From: Scylla paramamosain
Taxonomy: Eukaryota > Arthropoda > Malacostraca > Decapoda > Portunidae
Reading direction: 5' to 3'
Assembly (NCBI RefSeq): GCF_035594125.1
Contig: NC_087191.1
Coordinates: forward strand, 2,466,501 to 2,530,500
Length of the DNA stretch: 64,000 nucleotides
The notes under the pieces were generated by a model. It was not told the origin of the DNA and made no database searches. It worked only from the letters and a program-made list of their open reading frames with translations. A program made the position numbers and the translations under genes. Below, piece by piece: positions 46,709 through 61,295 of the stretch; position 1 is the stretch's first letter, and every line of letters starts with the position of its first letter.

Positions 46709-47971
46709 TGGGTTTTCTATGGGTTTTAGCGATTTAGTACGTAAGTAGCTCAAAATCACTGAAAACGCATGTTTTTGGTAATATTTTCTTTCTAATATAT
46801 GATTCTTTTCATGCTTTTTGCCTATCACGCTCATAAAAAATGTAAAGACTAGTTTCTGGATATTTTTTTTTTTATCATTATATAGGTTGTTTTGCATGTA
46901 TTTTGGGATTTTGGTATTTAATAATGAGAAGTGCACTCAAAATATACTTTTTTTTTGGTAATGTTCTGTTTTTCTGTATAGAGTGCTGTTCATGCGCTTT
47001 ACTGTTTAGGTACATAAAAAAAAAAGAAAACACTTAATACAAGTCTCTCATAGTGACCTTTCCTCTCTTCATGCTTGCATGCATTTTTGGTGCTTTCCTA
47101 CGTAACATGGTGGAAAAAAACACTGAAAATACTTATTTTTGGTAATGTTATTCTTTTTATCCATAAGGAGCGTTTTGCAGTCGTTTTAGCGTTTTTGTAC
47201 ATATGCAGCTGAAAATAATCATGACATATTTGGTAATGCTTTTCTCTATTCCCAGATAAGATATTTTAAATGCTTTTTTTTTTTTTTTTTTTTGCATTTT
47301 GGTGCCAAGCACGTTCACAAATACTCAAGAGACACGATTCTCGAAATTTCGTTTCCTTTTCCCATATAGGGTGCATAGCATGCATTTCGGCGTTTTTGTA
47401 CCTTACTGTGAAATACTCTTAAAATACACGTTTTTGGTAATGTTATTTTGTTTCTCCATATAGAGTGCTATTCATGTGTTTTAACGTTTTGGAAAATAAA
47501 AAGCTCAAAAACCCTCATAATACACGATTCTCGTAATGTGTGTTCTTTTCCGCATTAAGGGTACTTTGCATGCATTGTTGCATTTTCTACGTAACAAGCT
47601 GAAAAACTATAAATTCTTATTTTTTGGTAATATTATTCTGTTTCTACATAGCGTATTTTTTGCATGCATTTTAACATTTTGGTACATAAGAAGTTCAAAA
47701 ACATTCAATGCAAGCGTTTTTGCTGTTTTGTATTCCCATAGAAGATGATTTCCATGCTTCTTAATGCTTTGGTGCCTAACACGTTCTAATACATTTAAAA
47801 AAACATGTCTCTTGTAAGGCCGTTTCGTTTCCTTGTATGAAAGGCTTTGGCGGCATTTTAGCGTTTTAAGTAAGAACACTCAAAATGCACATTTTTTCTA
47901 ATGTTGTTCTGTTTCCCCACATGCAGTGATATTAACACTTATTATGTTGTTTTTGGTACCTAAGAACGTAA

Positions 47972-47999
47972 AAAATAAATAAATAAATAAATAAATAAT
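47972..47999. repeat. (AAAT)n microsatellite in the satellite
   Basis: A run of seven AAAT units at the A-rich CTCAAAAACAC position of a monomer. Confidence 0.95.
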
Positions 48000-50511
48000 A
48001 TAAGTTTCTCGTAATGTCTTTCCGTTTTCCCTCATAGAGTACGTTTTAGCGCTTTGCTATGTAAGAAGTTTAAAACACTCAGATGATTTTTTGTATTATT
48101 ATTATTCTTTTTTCCCATAAAGATTGATTTCAAGGCTATTTAGCGTTTTAGTGCCTAAGAGGCAAAGAATAAAAAAAAATAAATAAAAGACACGTTTCTG
48201 GTAATTTCGTTTCGTTTCCCCTTTTAAAGGCTTTTCAAGCATTTTCAAGTTATAGTACCTATGTAATAGACATTAACAATACACCTTTTTTGTTAATGTT
48301 GTTCTGTTTCTCCGTATAGAATGCTATTCATAAGTTTTAGCGTATTTGTACCTAAGAAGCTCAAAAAACACTCCTATTACATGTTTCTCGTAAAGTCATT
48401 TTGTTTAGAAATATACTCTCAATGCATTTTGGTGTTTTTGGACACTCAAATACACGTTAAATACTTGATTTTGATAATGTTATTGTGTTTCTCCTGGAAG
48501 AGGGTTTTTATTTATTTATTTATTTATTTTTCTGTTTGGAGTTATTTTCAAGTTTAAGTACTACCAAAGTAAAACACATTCAAATTACACGTTTTATGTA
48601 ATGTTTTCTTATATATAGAATTCTTTTTCATGCATTTTAGTGATATGATACCCAAAAAACTCAAGAACACTCATAATATACGCTTTCGAAATGTCTTTTT
48701 GTGTCCTCATATAGGGGACTTTGCATACATTATGACGTAATTATGCGGTAATTTTTTATGTATTTTGGAGTTTTCTAAAACAATCTCAGAATCACTCGAA
48801 AATATTTCTTTTTACTAATGTTATTATGTTTTTATATAAAGTGTGTTTTACATGCATTTTAGCGTTTTTGTTATGTATGAAGTTCAAAACACTCAAAAGT
48901 TAATCCTTTAATCTTGTTTTCTATTCCCATATAGGGTGAACTTAATGTTTTATAGCTTTTAGATGCCTAACACGCTCATAAACAATCAAAAGACACATCT
49001 GGTAATGTCGTTTTGTTTCTTCATATAGTAGGCGTTGCATGCATTTTGGCATTTTGGTATCTAATAATGTGAAAAACACTCAAAGTACACGTTTTTGTTC
49101 ATGTTCTGTTTCTTCTTATAGAGTGTTATTCATGCGTTTTAGCATTTTTGATACCTAAAAGCTCTAAAACACTCTTAATACACGTTTCTTATATGTGTTC
49201 GTTGCCCCATCTAGTGTACTTTCTATGCAGTAATAATATCCAGCATTTTGGTATGTAATGCGATCAAAAAAACAATTAAAAGACATTTTTTTTACATTTA
49301 TTGAGTGTTTTCTATGTTTTTCAGCATTTTGGTGCCCAACACGCTCATTAACACTCAAAAGATACATTTTTTTTATACCTCGTTTTCTGACCCAATATAG
49401 GATGCTTTGCATGCATTTTGGCATTTTGTTATCTCACATAGTGAAATACTCTTAAAATACACGGTTCTTGTGATGTTCTGTTTTCCTTCATTTTCTTATT
49501 TTTCTAATATATAAACTGCTTCTCATGCGTTTTCGTGTTTTAGTACCTAGGAAGATCAGAAACACTCATAATGCACGTTTTTATAATGTCTTTTTGTACA
49601 TAACAAGCTGAAAAACACACAAAATACCTATTTATTGTCTTACTCCATATAGGGTATTTTGCATGCGCTTTACCGGTTTGGTACGTGAGTAGTTCAAAAC
49701 ACTGAAAATCACAATTTTTTTTTCTTTTCCAAATAGGGTGCTTTAGATGCTATTTAGCGTTTTGGTGCCTTACACGCTCATAAACACTCAGAACACTAGT
49801 TTCTTGAAATCTAGTTTCCTTTCCACATACGAGTAGAGGGTGCTTTGCATATATTTATTTTGCATTTTTATACCTAACAACGTTAAATATACTGAAAATA
49901 CACGTTTTGTGTTATGTGGTTCTGTTTCCCAGTATAGCATACTATTCATGTCTTTTAGCGTTTTGTTACCAAAGAAGCTCAAAAACTCTCATACGAGTAA
50001 TCCTTGTTTCTCGTAATGTCTTTTTCGTTTCCCCATATAGGGTACTTCGCATGCATTTTAGCGATTTTGTACGTGATAAGTTAAAACTCTAAAAATAATT
50101 GTTTTTGATAATGTTATTGTATTTTTTTCCATTAAGTGTGTTTTGTATACCATTTAGCGTTTTGTTACATAAGAATTTCAAAAACAGTGAAAAAAACATT
50201 TTTTTTCGTAATATTGTTTTGGGTAAATTCTAGGGTAAATTCCATGCTTTTTAGCTTTTTGTGCTTAAGATTCTCAAAAACACTCAAAAGACAAATTTCT
50301 TACAATGTCTCTTCGTTTTCCCATAAATTAGGATTTGCATGCATTTTGGCCTTTTTGCACCTAATAACGTGGAAACACTTAAAATTATTTTTTTTTTTTT
50401 GGTAATATTCTGTTCTCCATATAGAGAGCTATTCATACGTTTTAGCGTTTTGATTCCTAAGGAGTTCAAAAATACTCATAATACATGTTTCTCGTAGTGT
50501 ATTTTCGTTTC

Positions 50512-50551
50512 TCCATACATTCTGGCGTTTTCTTAAGCCAAAATGTATGGA
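50512..50551. repeat. Fold-back palindrome in satellite
   Basis: Arms 50512-50526 and 50537-50551 (15 bp, one mismatch) have a 10-nt loop. The stem is the CCATACATTCTGGC part of a monomer and its reverse complement. Confidence 0.9.
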
Positions 50552-52110
50552 AAGTACCTAAGAAGATCCGAAACACTCAAAATATTTATTTTGCGTAATG
50601 TCTTTCTGTTTCTTCATAAAAGGTGTTTTGCATGCGTTTTAGAGTTTTGGTACGTAAACAGTTCAAAAACTCTGAAAAGAGACGTTTTTGGTAATGTTTT
50701 GTTTTCTCACATAGGGTGTTTTTCATACTTTTCTTTGTTTTGGTGCTTAGTACGCTCATAAACACAAAAAAGACGCGTTCCTGGATATCTCGTTTCCCTT
50801 CAACATGTAGGGTTTGCTATCTATCTTTGAGGAATTCACACAAAATACAAGTTTTTGGTAATGTTGATCTGTTTCTCCATATAGAGTTATGGGTTTTAGA
50901 ATTTTGGTAATAAAGAAGCTCAAAAACAGTAATAATATACGTTTCTTGTTAAGTGTTTTCGTTTACTTTCCAAGCATTGCTGCGTTTTCTACGCAACAAG
51001 CTCAAAACAATAAAAAAAATTTTTTTGGGGGGTAATATCATCATGTTTCTGCATAAAGTGTACTTTCCAGGCGTTTTAGCGTTTTCGTGCGTACTTAGCT
51101 CAAAAAACTAAAAAGAAACCTTTTTGGTAATGTTGTTTTTGCTCTCTCATATAGGGTGCTTTTTTCATGCTTTTTTTAACGTTTTTGTGTCTAGCACACT
51201 GATAAACATTCAAAAGACACATTTTTTAAAATCTCATTTTTTTCTTTCCCAATATAGGAAGCTTTACGTACATTTTGACATTTTAGAACTTGACAATGTT
51301 AAATACACTCGAAATACATGTTTTTGGTAATGTTGTTCTATTTCTTCATATAGAGTTCCTTCATATAGATACTTTCTATGCTTTTTGACGTTTTTGTACA
51401 TAACATGTCAAAAACATTTAAAATATTTGTTTTTGGTAATGTTAATGTTTTTTTTTTTTCCAGAAACAGTGTTTTCATGCGTTTTACTGTTTTGTTACAT
51501 AAGTAGATCACACTCAAGACACATTTCTGGTCATTTTTTTTTTCTTTTCGTATATAAGGTGTTTTATGTTTTTATTTATTTTTTATTTATTTTTTACTTT
51601 TTCTGCATAATACGTTTATAAAGACTCAAAATAGATGTTTGTGGATGTCTTTTTTTTTCCATATAGTGTGCTCTCATACATTTTGGCGTTATTGCACCCA
51701 ACAACGTGAAATGCACTCAAAATACTCGTTCTTGGTAATATTGTTCTGTTTCTCCATATAGAGTGTTATTCAAGTGCTTTCAAGTTTTTGTACTTAAGAT
51801 GTTTAAAAACACTCATAATACACATTTCTCGGATTTTTTTTTATTTACTTATATAAGGTATTTTCCATGCTTTTTGACGTTTTCGTAAGAAGCTCAAAAA
51901 ACACTCAAATTGCTTCTTTTTTTATAATTTTTCAGTGTGCTTTGCATGCATTTTAGCGTTTTGGCACGTAAGAAGATCAAAGACACTCAACAGACACGTT
52001 TTTCGTAATATTGCTTTGTATTACCAAACAGGGTGAATTCCATGCTTTTTGGTGCGTTTTTTGTGCCGAACGTGTTTCAAAACACTCAAAAGACACTTTT
52101 CTGGTAATCT

Positions 52111-52262
52111 ATTTCACATTGTAAGGTTCCAACACGCCAAAAATGGATGCAATAAACCCAGCATGAGGAAAGGAAACAAATTTTCCAGAAACGTGTCATT
52201 TGAGTGTTTCAGAGCGTGTTACGCACTATTAAGCTAAAAAGCATGGAAATTATGGGGATGGG
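52111..52262 (-). repeat. Inverted satellite segment, about 150 bp
   Basis: In reverse complement this reads as part of a type 5 monomer (CATGCTTTTTAGC, 'CGTAACACGCTC') followed by a type 1 monomer ('CACGTTTCTGG', 'ACAATGTGAAAT'). Direct-orientation satellite resumes at about 52263 with a type 1 monomer. Confidence 0.88.
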
Positions 52263-55200
52263 GAAAACCTTTCCCCTTATAGGAGGCTTCGAATGAATTT
52301 TTGCGTTTTGGTTGCTAACGATGTGAAAAACACTCAAAATACACATTTTCGGTAATGTTCTGGTTTTCCATATAAATAAAATGCATATTCATGTATTTTA
52401 CAGTTTTGACACCCAAGATGCTTAATAACATTCATAATACGCGTCTCTGGTAATTTTCTTTCGTTTCCCCACATAGGGTATTTTGCATGCATTTTTGGCG
52501 TTATTTTTTTTAATAATAATCTCAAAAACACTCAAAATACTCTTTTTTTTTTTTGTAATATTCTAATCCTCTATGAAGGTTATTTTGTATGCGTTTTAGC
52601 GATTTAGTACGTATGAAGCTCAAAAACACTCGAGACTCTTTTTTCCATGTTTTTTTTTTCTTTTTCTTTCCATGCGTTTTTTTTATGCGTTATGCACAAC
52701 ACGCTAAAAAAAAAAAAAAAAAAAAAACAAGAAAAAGCAAGTTTCTGGAAAATTTGTTGCCTTTCCTCATGTAGGGTTTATTGCATGAATTTTGGCGCTT
52801 TGGTACCTAACCATATGAAATACACTCAAAATAGACGTTTATCGCAAGGTTGCTCTGTTCCTCCATATAAAGTGCTATTCATGTGTTTTAACGTTTTGGT
52901 GACTAAGAAACTCAAAATACTTGTAATGCACATCTCTGGTAATTTCATTATGGATTTTTATGTAGAGTATTTTTCATCTTTTTTTTTTCGTGTTTTTGTA
53001 CGTAACATGTTCAAAAACACTTTAAATACATGTTTATTTTTAATAACTTGTATTTTCTTTCTTAACAAAGGGTGTTTTGTATTCGTCTTAACGTTTTGGT
53101 ACGAAAGTTCAAAACACTCAAAAGACTTGTTTTTTGTAATAATGTTTTTTATACCCTTATAGGGTGATTTTAGTGCATTTTAACTTTTTTGCTGTCTATA
53201 ATGCTGATAAAAACTCAAAAGACAAGTTTCTGGAAATTTCGTTTTTTTTTTTCTTTCTTCATATAAGGTGCTTTATATGTAATGTGACGTTATGATACCT
53301 TACAATGGAAAAAAAAACACCAAATACACGTTTTTTAAATGTTTTATTTATCGATATAGAGTGCTTTTCATGTGTTTTTGCACTTTGATACTTAAAAAGT
53401 ACAAGAACTCTCACAATAAACTTTTCTCATAATGTCTTTTCGTTTCATCATGTAGAGTAATTTGGATGCATTTTGTCATTTTTCTACGTAACACTAAAAA
53501 ACGATCAAAATACACGTTTTTCATTAAGTTATACTCTTTGTTCATTAGAATTTTTTTGGATACATTTCAGCGTTTTGGTACATAAATGACACAAAAACAC
53601 TGAAAAGAGACGTTTTTGGTAATATTGTTCTCTTTTCCCATATGGGGTGCTTAATTTGCTTTTAATTGTTTTGACCCTCGAACGATCATAAAACACTCAG
53701 ACAGTTTTATAGAAATCTCTTTTTCTTTCCCCATATAGGGTGGTTTGCATGCATTTTGGCGTTTTGGTGAAATGTGAAATGTGAAATTTGAAATACACTA
53801 AAAATACACGTTTTTGGTAATGTTCTTCGGTGTCTCCATAAAGAGTACTATTCATTACTTTTAGCATTTTGGTACCTAAGACGCTCAAAAACTCATAATG
53901 CACGTTTTTCGTAATGTTCTTTCGTTTCCCATATAGGATAATTTCCATGTATTTTGACGTTCGTTTATGTAAGAAGTTCAAAGCACCCAATATGCTTGTT
54001 TTTAGTTATGTTATTCTTTTCTCCATAAACGGTGTTTTACTTGTGTTTTATCGTTTTGGTACGTAAATACCAAACACTTTAAGAGCACGTTTTTTGTAAA
54101 CTTGATTTGTTTCCATATATAGGATACTTTTCTTCTTTTTAGCATTTTCGTTCCTTACACTCTCATAAACACTCAAAAGACACATTTCTAGTAATGTCCA
54201 TTCTTTTACCCATATAGGGTGCTTTACCTGCATCTTGGCGTTTTCGTATCTAACAATGTGAAATACACTGAAAATCGTCGTTTTTGATAATGTTATTCTG
54301 TTTCTCCATATTGAATGCTCTTCAAGAGTTTTAGCGTTTTGGTACCGAAGAATCTTAAAAACACATAGTACACGTTTCTCGTAATGCATTTTCATTTCCC
54401 GTTTTGGTGTCTATCAAGCAAAAAAAATACTCATATTGGTAATTTTTTTTTAAATATAGTTTCGTTTTTTTTTTTTTTCAATATAAATGGCTTTTTCCTA
54501 TGCATTTTGTCGTTTGGTATCTATCAATGTGTAAAACACTCAATTTACATGATTATTGGCAATGTTGTTCTGTTTCTAAATATAGAGTGGTAACAACGCG
54601 TTTTCGCGGTATGTTATCTAATATGCTGAAGAACACTCATAACACGTTAATCTTAATGGCTTTTTTTCTTCATACTGAGTATTTTGTATTTGCGGCAATT
54701 TTCTATGTAAGAAGCTGAAAAAAAACATTCTAAATACTTGTTTTTGGTAATGGTATTATATTTTTTTTATAAAGTGTGTTTTCCATAAACTTTTTCGTTT
54801 TGCTACGTAAGAAGTACCAAAACTCTCAAAAAAAAACGTTTTTCGTATTTTTTTATTTTTTTTATTCGCATACAGAATGACTTCCATACTTTTTTTTAGC
54901 GTTTTGGTGCCCAACACGCTTAAAAACACTCGAATCACACGTATCTGGTAATGTCATTTCCTTTCCCTATATAGAGTGCTATGAATGCGTTTTGGAGTTT
55001 TGGTACCTAACAATGTAAAAAATTGCTCAAGACAAACGTTTTTGGTAATATGCTTTTTCTCCATACAGAGTGCGATTCACGCGTTTTAGAGTTTTGGTAC
55101 CTATTAAGCTCGAAAACACTTATGACACAATTCTTGTAACATCCTTTGTTTCCCATATAGGGTGCTTTACATTCATTTTGGCGTTTTGGTAACGTTATTT

Positions 55201-55267
55201 TGTTTCCCTAAAATAGAGTCCTTTAATTCCATTTTGATATTTTGGTACATAAAAATGTAAAAAAAAA

Positions 55268-55269
55268 AA

Positions 55270-55304
<35 letters not shown>

Positions 55305-55305
55305 A
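55268..55305. repeat. (AAAT)n microsatellite in the satellite
   Basis: About nine AAAT units, again at the A-rich end of a monomer. Confidence 0.95.
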
Positions 55306-57719
55306 AATAAAACAGACGTTTTTGGTAATGTTTTTCTGTTTTTCCACATAAGTTGCTATTCACGCTTTATAGCGTTTTGGTACATAAGAACCTCAGAAAC
55401 ACATATAATACACGCTTCTTGTAATATCGTTTCGTTTCCCATTTAGCGGGCTTTGCATGCATTTTAGTGTTTTCGTACGGTACAATTTCTCAATGAAAAT
55501 ATACGGTTTTTTTTTTTTTTTTAATATTATTGTTTCTCCATAAAGAGTGTTTTGATATGTAAGAAAATCAAAAACAATGAAAAAAAACACGTTTTTAATA
55601 ATGCTGCTATGTATTCCATTATAGGATCTTTTCCATGCATTTTAACGTTTTCGTGAATAAAACGCTGAGAAAACTGAAAAGACACATGTCTGGTGATATC
55701 CTTTTGTTTCCTCATATAAACTGTTGCATGCATTTTTCGCGTTTTTGCACCTAAAAAAAGTGAAAAAAAAAGAAAAACTCAAAACACGTTTTTAGTAATG
55801 TTCTTCTGTTTGTACATATAGTGTGATATTTATGCATTTTAGCATTTTGTTACCTAAAGAGGTCAGTAACATTTATAATACACGTTTTTGGTAATATGTT
55901 TTTGTATCACAATTCTTTGCATGGATTTTCGCGTTTTTGTGTTTGTAGCCGAAAAACACTAAATCCACGGTTTTGATAATGTTATTCTGTTTCTTCATAT
56001 AGGGTGTTTGCTAGCGTTTTTGGCGTGTTCATATGGAAGTCTTATAAACAATGAAAAGACACGTTTTTGGTTATGTATTCTCATATAAAGTGATTTCCAT
56101 TTTTTTTTTTTTTGCGTTTTGGTGCCTAACACGCTCAAAAACATTCAAAAGACACGCTTCTCTTAATTTTATTTAGTTTACCCATATAGAGTATTTTGCA
56201 TGTTTTCTAGTCTTTTAGTACCTAATAACGTGAAAAGCACTAAAAATAAACCTTTTTGTGTTTTTTTCACGCTTAGAGTGCTATTTACGCTCTGTAGAGT
56301 TTTGGTACCTAAGAAGATCAACAACACAATTCACGTTTATCGTAATGCCATTTTATTATCCCATAAAGGTACTTTGCATGCATTCTGGCGTTTTAGTACC
56401 TAATAATAATAATAAAAAAAACTAATCAGACGTTATTCGCAAAGATGTTTTGTTACTATATATTAAGAGGCATATACGCGTTATATACGTTATATACGAA
56501 CATTTTAGTACCTAAGATATTCAGAAACACTTATAACACAATTCTTGTAATATCGTTTCGTTTCCCATATCTTTCTTTGTTTTCATCTTGGTGTTTTTGT
56601 AAAAAGCCCAAAAACACACGTTTATGGTAATGTTATTCTTTTTTTTTATAAAAGGTGTTTTACATGCATTTTAGCGTTTTGGTACGTAAAAAGATAAAAA
56701 AAAAAAAAACACTCAAAAGATACGTTTTTGGTTAAGTTTTGTATTCCACTAAATAGTTCTTTCCGTACAGTTTATCGTTTTGGTCCCTAAAACGCTGAAA
56801 AAAAAAAAATGAAATGGCAAGTTTCTCTTAATGTAATTTTGTTTCAACATATATCTTGCTTTGCATGGATTTTGGCTTTTTCGTGTGTAACAAGCTTAAA
56901 AACACTCAAAATAATTGTTTTTGTTAATGTTATTCTGTTTCTCCATACAGGGTGTTTTGCATGCGTATTAGAGTTTTGGTGAGTAAGAAGTTCAATAAAC
57001 ATTTAAATGACATGTTTTTCTCATTGTGTTTTCTATTACCATATAGAACGATTTCCATCCTTTTTAGCAATTTTGGAGCCTACCACGCTCAAAAACACAA
57101 AAAAACGCGTTTTTTGGGAATTCAGTTTTGTTTCCCCATATAGGGGATTTCCATGGATTTTGGTGTTTTAGTACTTAATAATGTGAAAAGCAGTCTCATA
57201 AACACTTAAAAGACACGTTTCTGGGTATATCATTTACCTTCCTTATGTGCATTTTGGTGTTTTGGTGATTATCAAATAAACTGAAAATTACGTTCCTTAT
57301 AATATTGTTCTGTTTGTGCGTATTGAGTGCTTTTCATGTGTTTTAATGGTTTGTCACCTGAGAAGCTGAAAAACATTCGTAAAATGTCTATGTCGTATTG
57401 TCTTTTCGTTTCACAATATAGGGTTCTTTCCATTCATTTTGGCGTTTTTCTAGGTGACAAGCTGAAGAACACTCAAAACACTTGTTTTTGGTAATGTTAT
57501 TCTTTTCCTCCATATTGTTTTGCATGCGTTTTTAGCGTTTTGGTGCACACAAAGGACACGTTTTTTGTAATTTCGTTTTTCTTCTTTCTATATAATGAGA
57601 CTTCCATACTTTTTAGCGTTTTAGTGTTTAACTCGCTCATAAATAATACACAGACTGGAAATCTCGTTTTCTTTCCTCATAAAGGGTGTTTTTCATGCTT
57701 TTTTTTTGTATTTTTCTAA

Positions 57720-57769
57720 GTAACAAGATAAAAAAACACTAATTAAAAAGATCTTTTTAATCTTGTTAC
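57720..57769. repeat. Nested palindrome in satellite
   Basis: Outer arms are GTAACAAGAT (57720-57729) and ATCTTGTTAC (57760-57769). Between them is a perfect 20-bp palindrome, ATTAAAAAGATCTTTTTAAT (57742-57761), that overlaps the right arm. Confidence 0.9.
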
Positions 57770-58502
57770 ACTAAGTAACACAATAAAAAAAAACATAACT
57801 AATTATGTTAACCATAATATTTCTTTTATGTGGTCATTCTGTTTTTCACGAGTTTTAGCGTTTTGGTGCGTCAGTAGCAGAAATACACTGAAAAGAGACT
57901 TTTTTGGGAAATATTTACCATATTTCCATGCTTTTTAACGTTTTGGTGCCAAACACGCCCATAAACATTTAAAAGACACGTTTTTGGAAATCTTGTATCC
58001 TTTACCCGTATAGTGTGCTTTTCAGGCATTTTGGCATTTTAGTACCTAACAATGTGAAAGACACTTAAAAAAAAAAACACGTTATAGAGTGCTATTCAAG
58101 CGTTTTAGTGTTTTGGCACCTAAGAATATAAAAACACTCATAATACATGTTTCTCGCAATGTATATGTTACTTTTTATGGATATTTGCGTTCTTGTACGT
58201 TATAATCTAAAAAAAAAAAACACTCAAAACACTTGTTTTTGGTAGTCATTCTTTTTTTCTACGTAAATAGCTCAAAACTCCCAAAAGACACATTTTTGGT
58301 AAAGATGTTTTCTTTCCTCGTATAGGGTGTTATACATGATTTCTAGCGTTTTCGTACCTCATTTCGTTTCGCTCATAAACACTAAAGTGTCACGTTTTTT
58401 GGAAATAACGTTTCTTTTCCCCATACAGGATGATTTGCACGGATTTTGGCGTTTTAGTACCTAAGAATATGAAATGCACTCATAATACACGTTTTTGGTA
58501 AT

Positions 58503-58538
58503 GTTTGAATAGCACTCCATTTGGAGTACTATTCAAAC
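58503..58538. repeat. Tight fold-back palindrome in satellite
   Basis: 17-bp arms (58503-58519 and 58522-58538, one mismatch) are separated by two bases. The right arm is the normal TGGAGTACTATTCAAAC segment of a type 2 monomer. The left arm is its inverse. Confidence 0.92.
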
Positions 58539-60622
58539 GTATTAACTTTTTTGGTACCTAAGAAACTCAAAAGCACTCTTATTACACGTTTCTCGTTATG
58601 TGCTTTCGTTTCCCTATATAGGTTACTTTCCATTCATTTTGGCGTTTTTTATGTAACAAAGGTGTTTTTAATAAGTTTGAGCATTTGGTACGTAAAGACC
58701 TGAAAAGACTGAAAGGAAACCTTCTTGGGGATGTTTCCCATTCACATATAAGGTGCTTTCCATGCCTTTTACCTTTTTGGTACCTAATTTGCGTAAAAAA
58801 ACACTCAAAAGATACGTTTCTAGGAATGTCGTTTCGTTTAGCAATATTTTTCATGCATTTTGGGAATTTGGTGGCTAACGATTTGAAAAAAAAAAACAAA
58901 TTATGCGTTTTTGGTAATGATGATATTAATACGTTTACTTATTTGGTACCAAAAAAAGCTCAAAAGCATTAAAAATACAAGGTTTTCGTAATGCCTTTTC
59001 TTCTCCCATATAAGGTAATAAAAAAAAAACACTCGAAATGGATGTGTTTTATGAGGTTGTTTTTGTTTCCCTAATATAGGTTGCTTCCCATGCTTTTTAT
59101 CATTTTGGTGCCTAACTCGATCGTAAACTCTTAAAAGACAAGTTTCTGGAGATGTCATTTTTTTTTCCTATATAGTGTGCTTTGCATGCATTTTGGCATT
59201 TCTGTGCCTAACATTGTGAAATACACTGAAAATAAACGTTTTGGTAATATTCTGTAATAAGGCTGTTCATGCACTTCAGCCTTTTGGTACTAAAGAATCT
59301 CAGAAACACTCACAATACCCAAATAGGGTAATTTGTATGCTTTTTTTTTGGCATTTTTTGTACATAACAAGCTCGAAAATAATCTTATTGGTAATGTTAA
59401 TCTGTTTCTCTAAAAAGTTTTTTTTTTTTGCATGCGTTTTTGGGTTTCCATACGTAAAACGCTGAAAACACTCAAAATACACGTTTTTGGTAAAGTTATC
59501 TGTTTCTATATAGGCTGCTTTAGCATTTGGTTGTTAATATGCACAAAAATACACAAAACATAGGTTTCTTAGAATGTCTTTGTTTCCCTATATAAGGGGC
59601 ATTCTATGGATTTTGTGAAAACACTTAAAATACATGTTTTTTTTTTAGATATGTTGATTTATTTTTCAATATTGAGTGGTATTAACGCATTTTCACGAAT
59701 AATACCAACAACGCAAAAAAAAAAAAAAAAAAACACTATAATACACTTTCTTCGTAATGTCATTTTGTTTCCCCATATAGGGTAGGGTGCATTTTTTTTC
59801 TACGTAACAAGCTCAAAAACACTCGAAAATAATTGTTTTGGTAATGTTATACTGTTCCTCCATAAAGTATGTTTCCCCTGCATATAGCGTTTAGGTACGT
59901 CAGAAGTTCAAAAACACTCAAAAGACTCGTTTTACATAATGGTGTTTTTGCATTCCCATATTGGGATAATTCCATTCTTTTTAGCGTTTTAGTGCATTAC
60001 ACACTGAAAAAGCACTGAAAAGACACATTTCTGGTAATGTTTTGTTTCCCCATATAGGAGACATGCATTTTGACGTTTTGGTACCTAACACTGTGAAAAA
60101 CACTCAAAACATATGCTTTTCATTACATAGTTTTCTTTCTCCATATAGAGTGCTAGTCATGCATTTTAGAGCTTTGATACCTAAAAGCCAAAAAAAAAAA
60201 ATCATAATGCACATTTCCTGTAATGTGTTTTCGTTTCCATACGAGTATATATGGTACTTTCCAAGCATTTTTTTTTTTTTTTGCGTTTTTCTACGCAATA
60301 ATATGAAATCAGTTATAAGACTTGTTTTTGGTAATGTTATTCTGTTTCATCATAAAAAGTGGTTTGCATACGTTTTTGCGTTTTGGTGCATAAGAAACTG
60401 GAAATAATAAAGAGTGACGTTTTAGGGAATATTTTGTTTTCCCATATAGGGTGCTTTCAATACTTTTTAGCGTTTTCGTGCCTAGCACACTCATAAACAC
60501 TCACAAGACACGTTTCTGGAAATCTCGTTTCATTCCGCCCATATGGGATGCTCTAAATATTCAACAAACATATTTCTAGAAATCTTGTTTCTTTTCTTCA
60601 TATAGTGAATGTGAAATACATT

Positions 60623-61295
60623 CAAAATACACGTTTACGGTATTGTTCTGTTTCTCCATTTTCTCCGTTCTTTTTTTTTCTCCATATAGAGTGCTATTCA
60701 TCCGTTTTTTGAGTTTAAACATATTAGAGGAAAAAAATGATAATACTCGATAATACACATTCATATAGTGAATGTAAAATGCGTTTTTCTACGTAAAAAT
60801 CTAAAAATAAAAAATAAAAATGCAAGTATATTTGTAAAAAGTTCTGTTTCTTCATGAAGGTTGCCTTGGATACGTTTTAGCGTTTTCATACGTAAATACC
60901 TGAAAAAAGAAAAAAAATTCAAAAGGCATAAAATTGTTAATGTTGATTTGTTTTGCCAGAAATGATCTTATATGGGAATGAAAAAAAAAACAAAGACGTG
61001 TATTTAGAGTGTTTTTGAGATACTTACGAAGCGAAACTCTAAAATGCATCCAAATACTATTTATGCAGAAACATATTACCAAAAAACTTTTTTTTTTGAG
61101 CTTGTTACGCAGAAAATCGCCAAAACGCCGTGTGGAAACGAAAAAATATTACGAGAAACGAGTATTACCTTTTTTTTTTCCTCTAATATGTATAAACTCA
61201 AAAAACGGATGAATAGCACTCTATATGGAGAGAGAGAGAAAAAAAAAAAGGGAGAAAATGGAGAAACAGAACAATACCGTAAACGTGTATTTTGA
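60623..61295. repeat. Large inverted repeat (arms about 130 bp) around a mixed-orientation spacer
   Basis: The left arm 60623-60750 and the right arm 61159-61295 are reverse complements with a few differences, sharing for example 'AATACACGTTTACGGTATTG' and its inverse. They are separated by about 408 bp. Inverted orientation runs from about 60961 to 61298. The matching minus- and plus-strand frames in the two arms are a by-product. Confidence 0.9.
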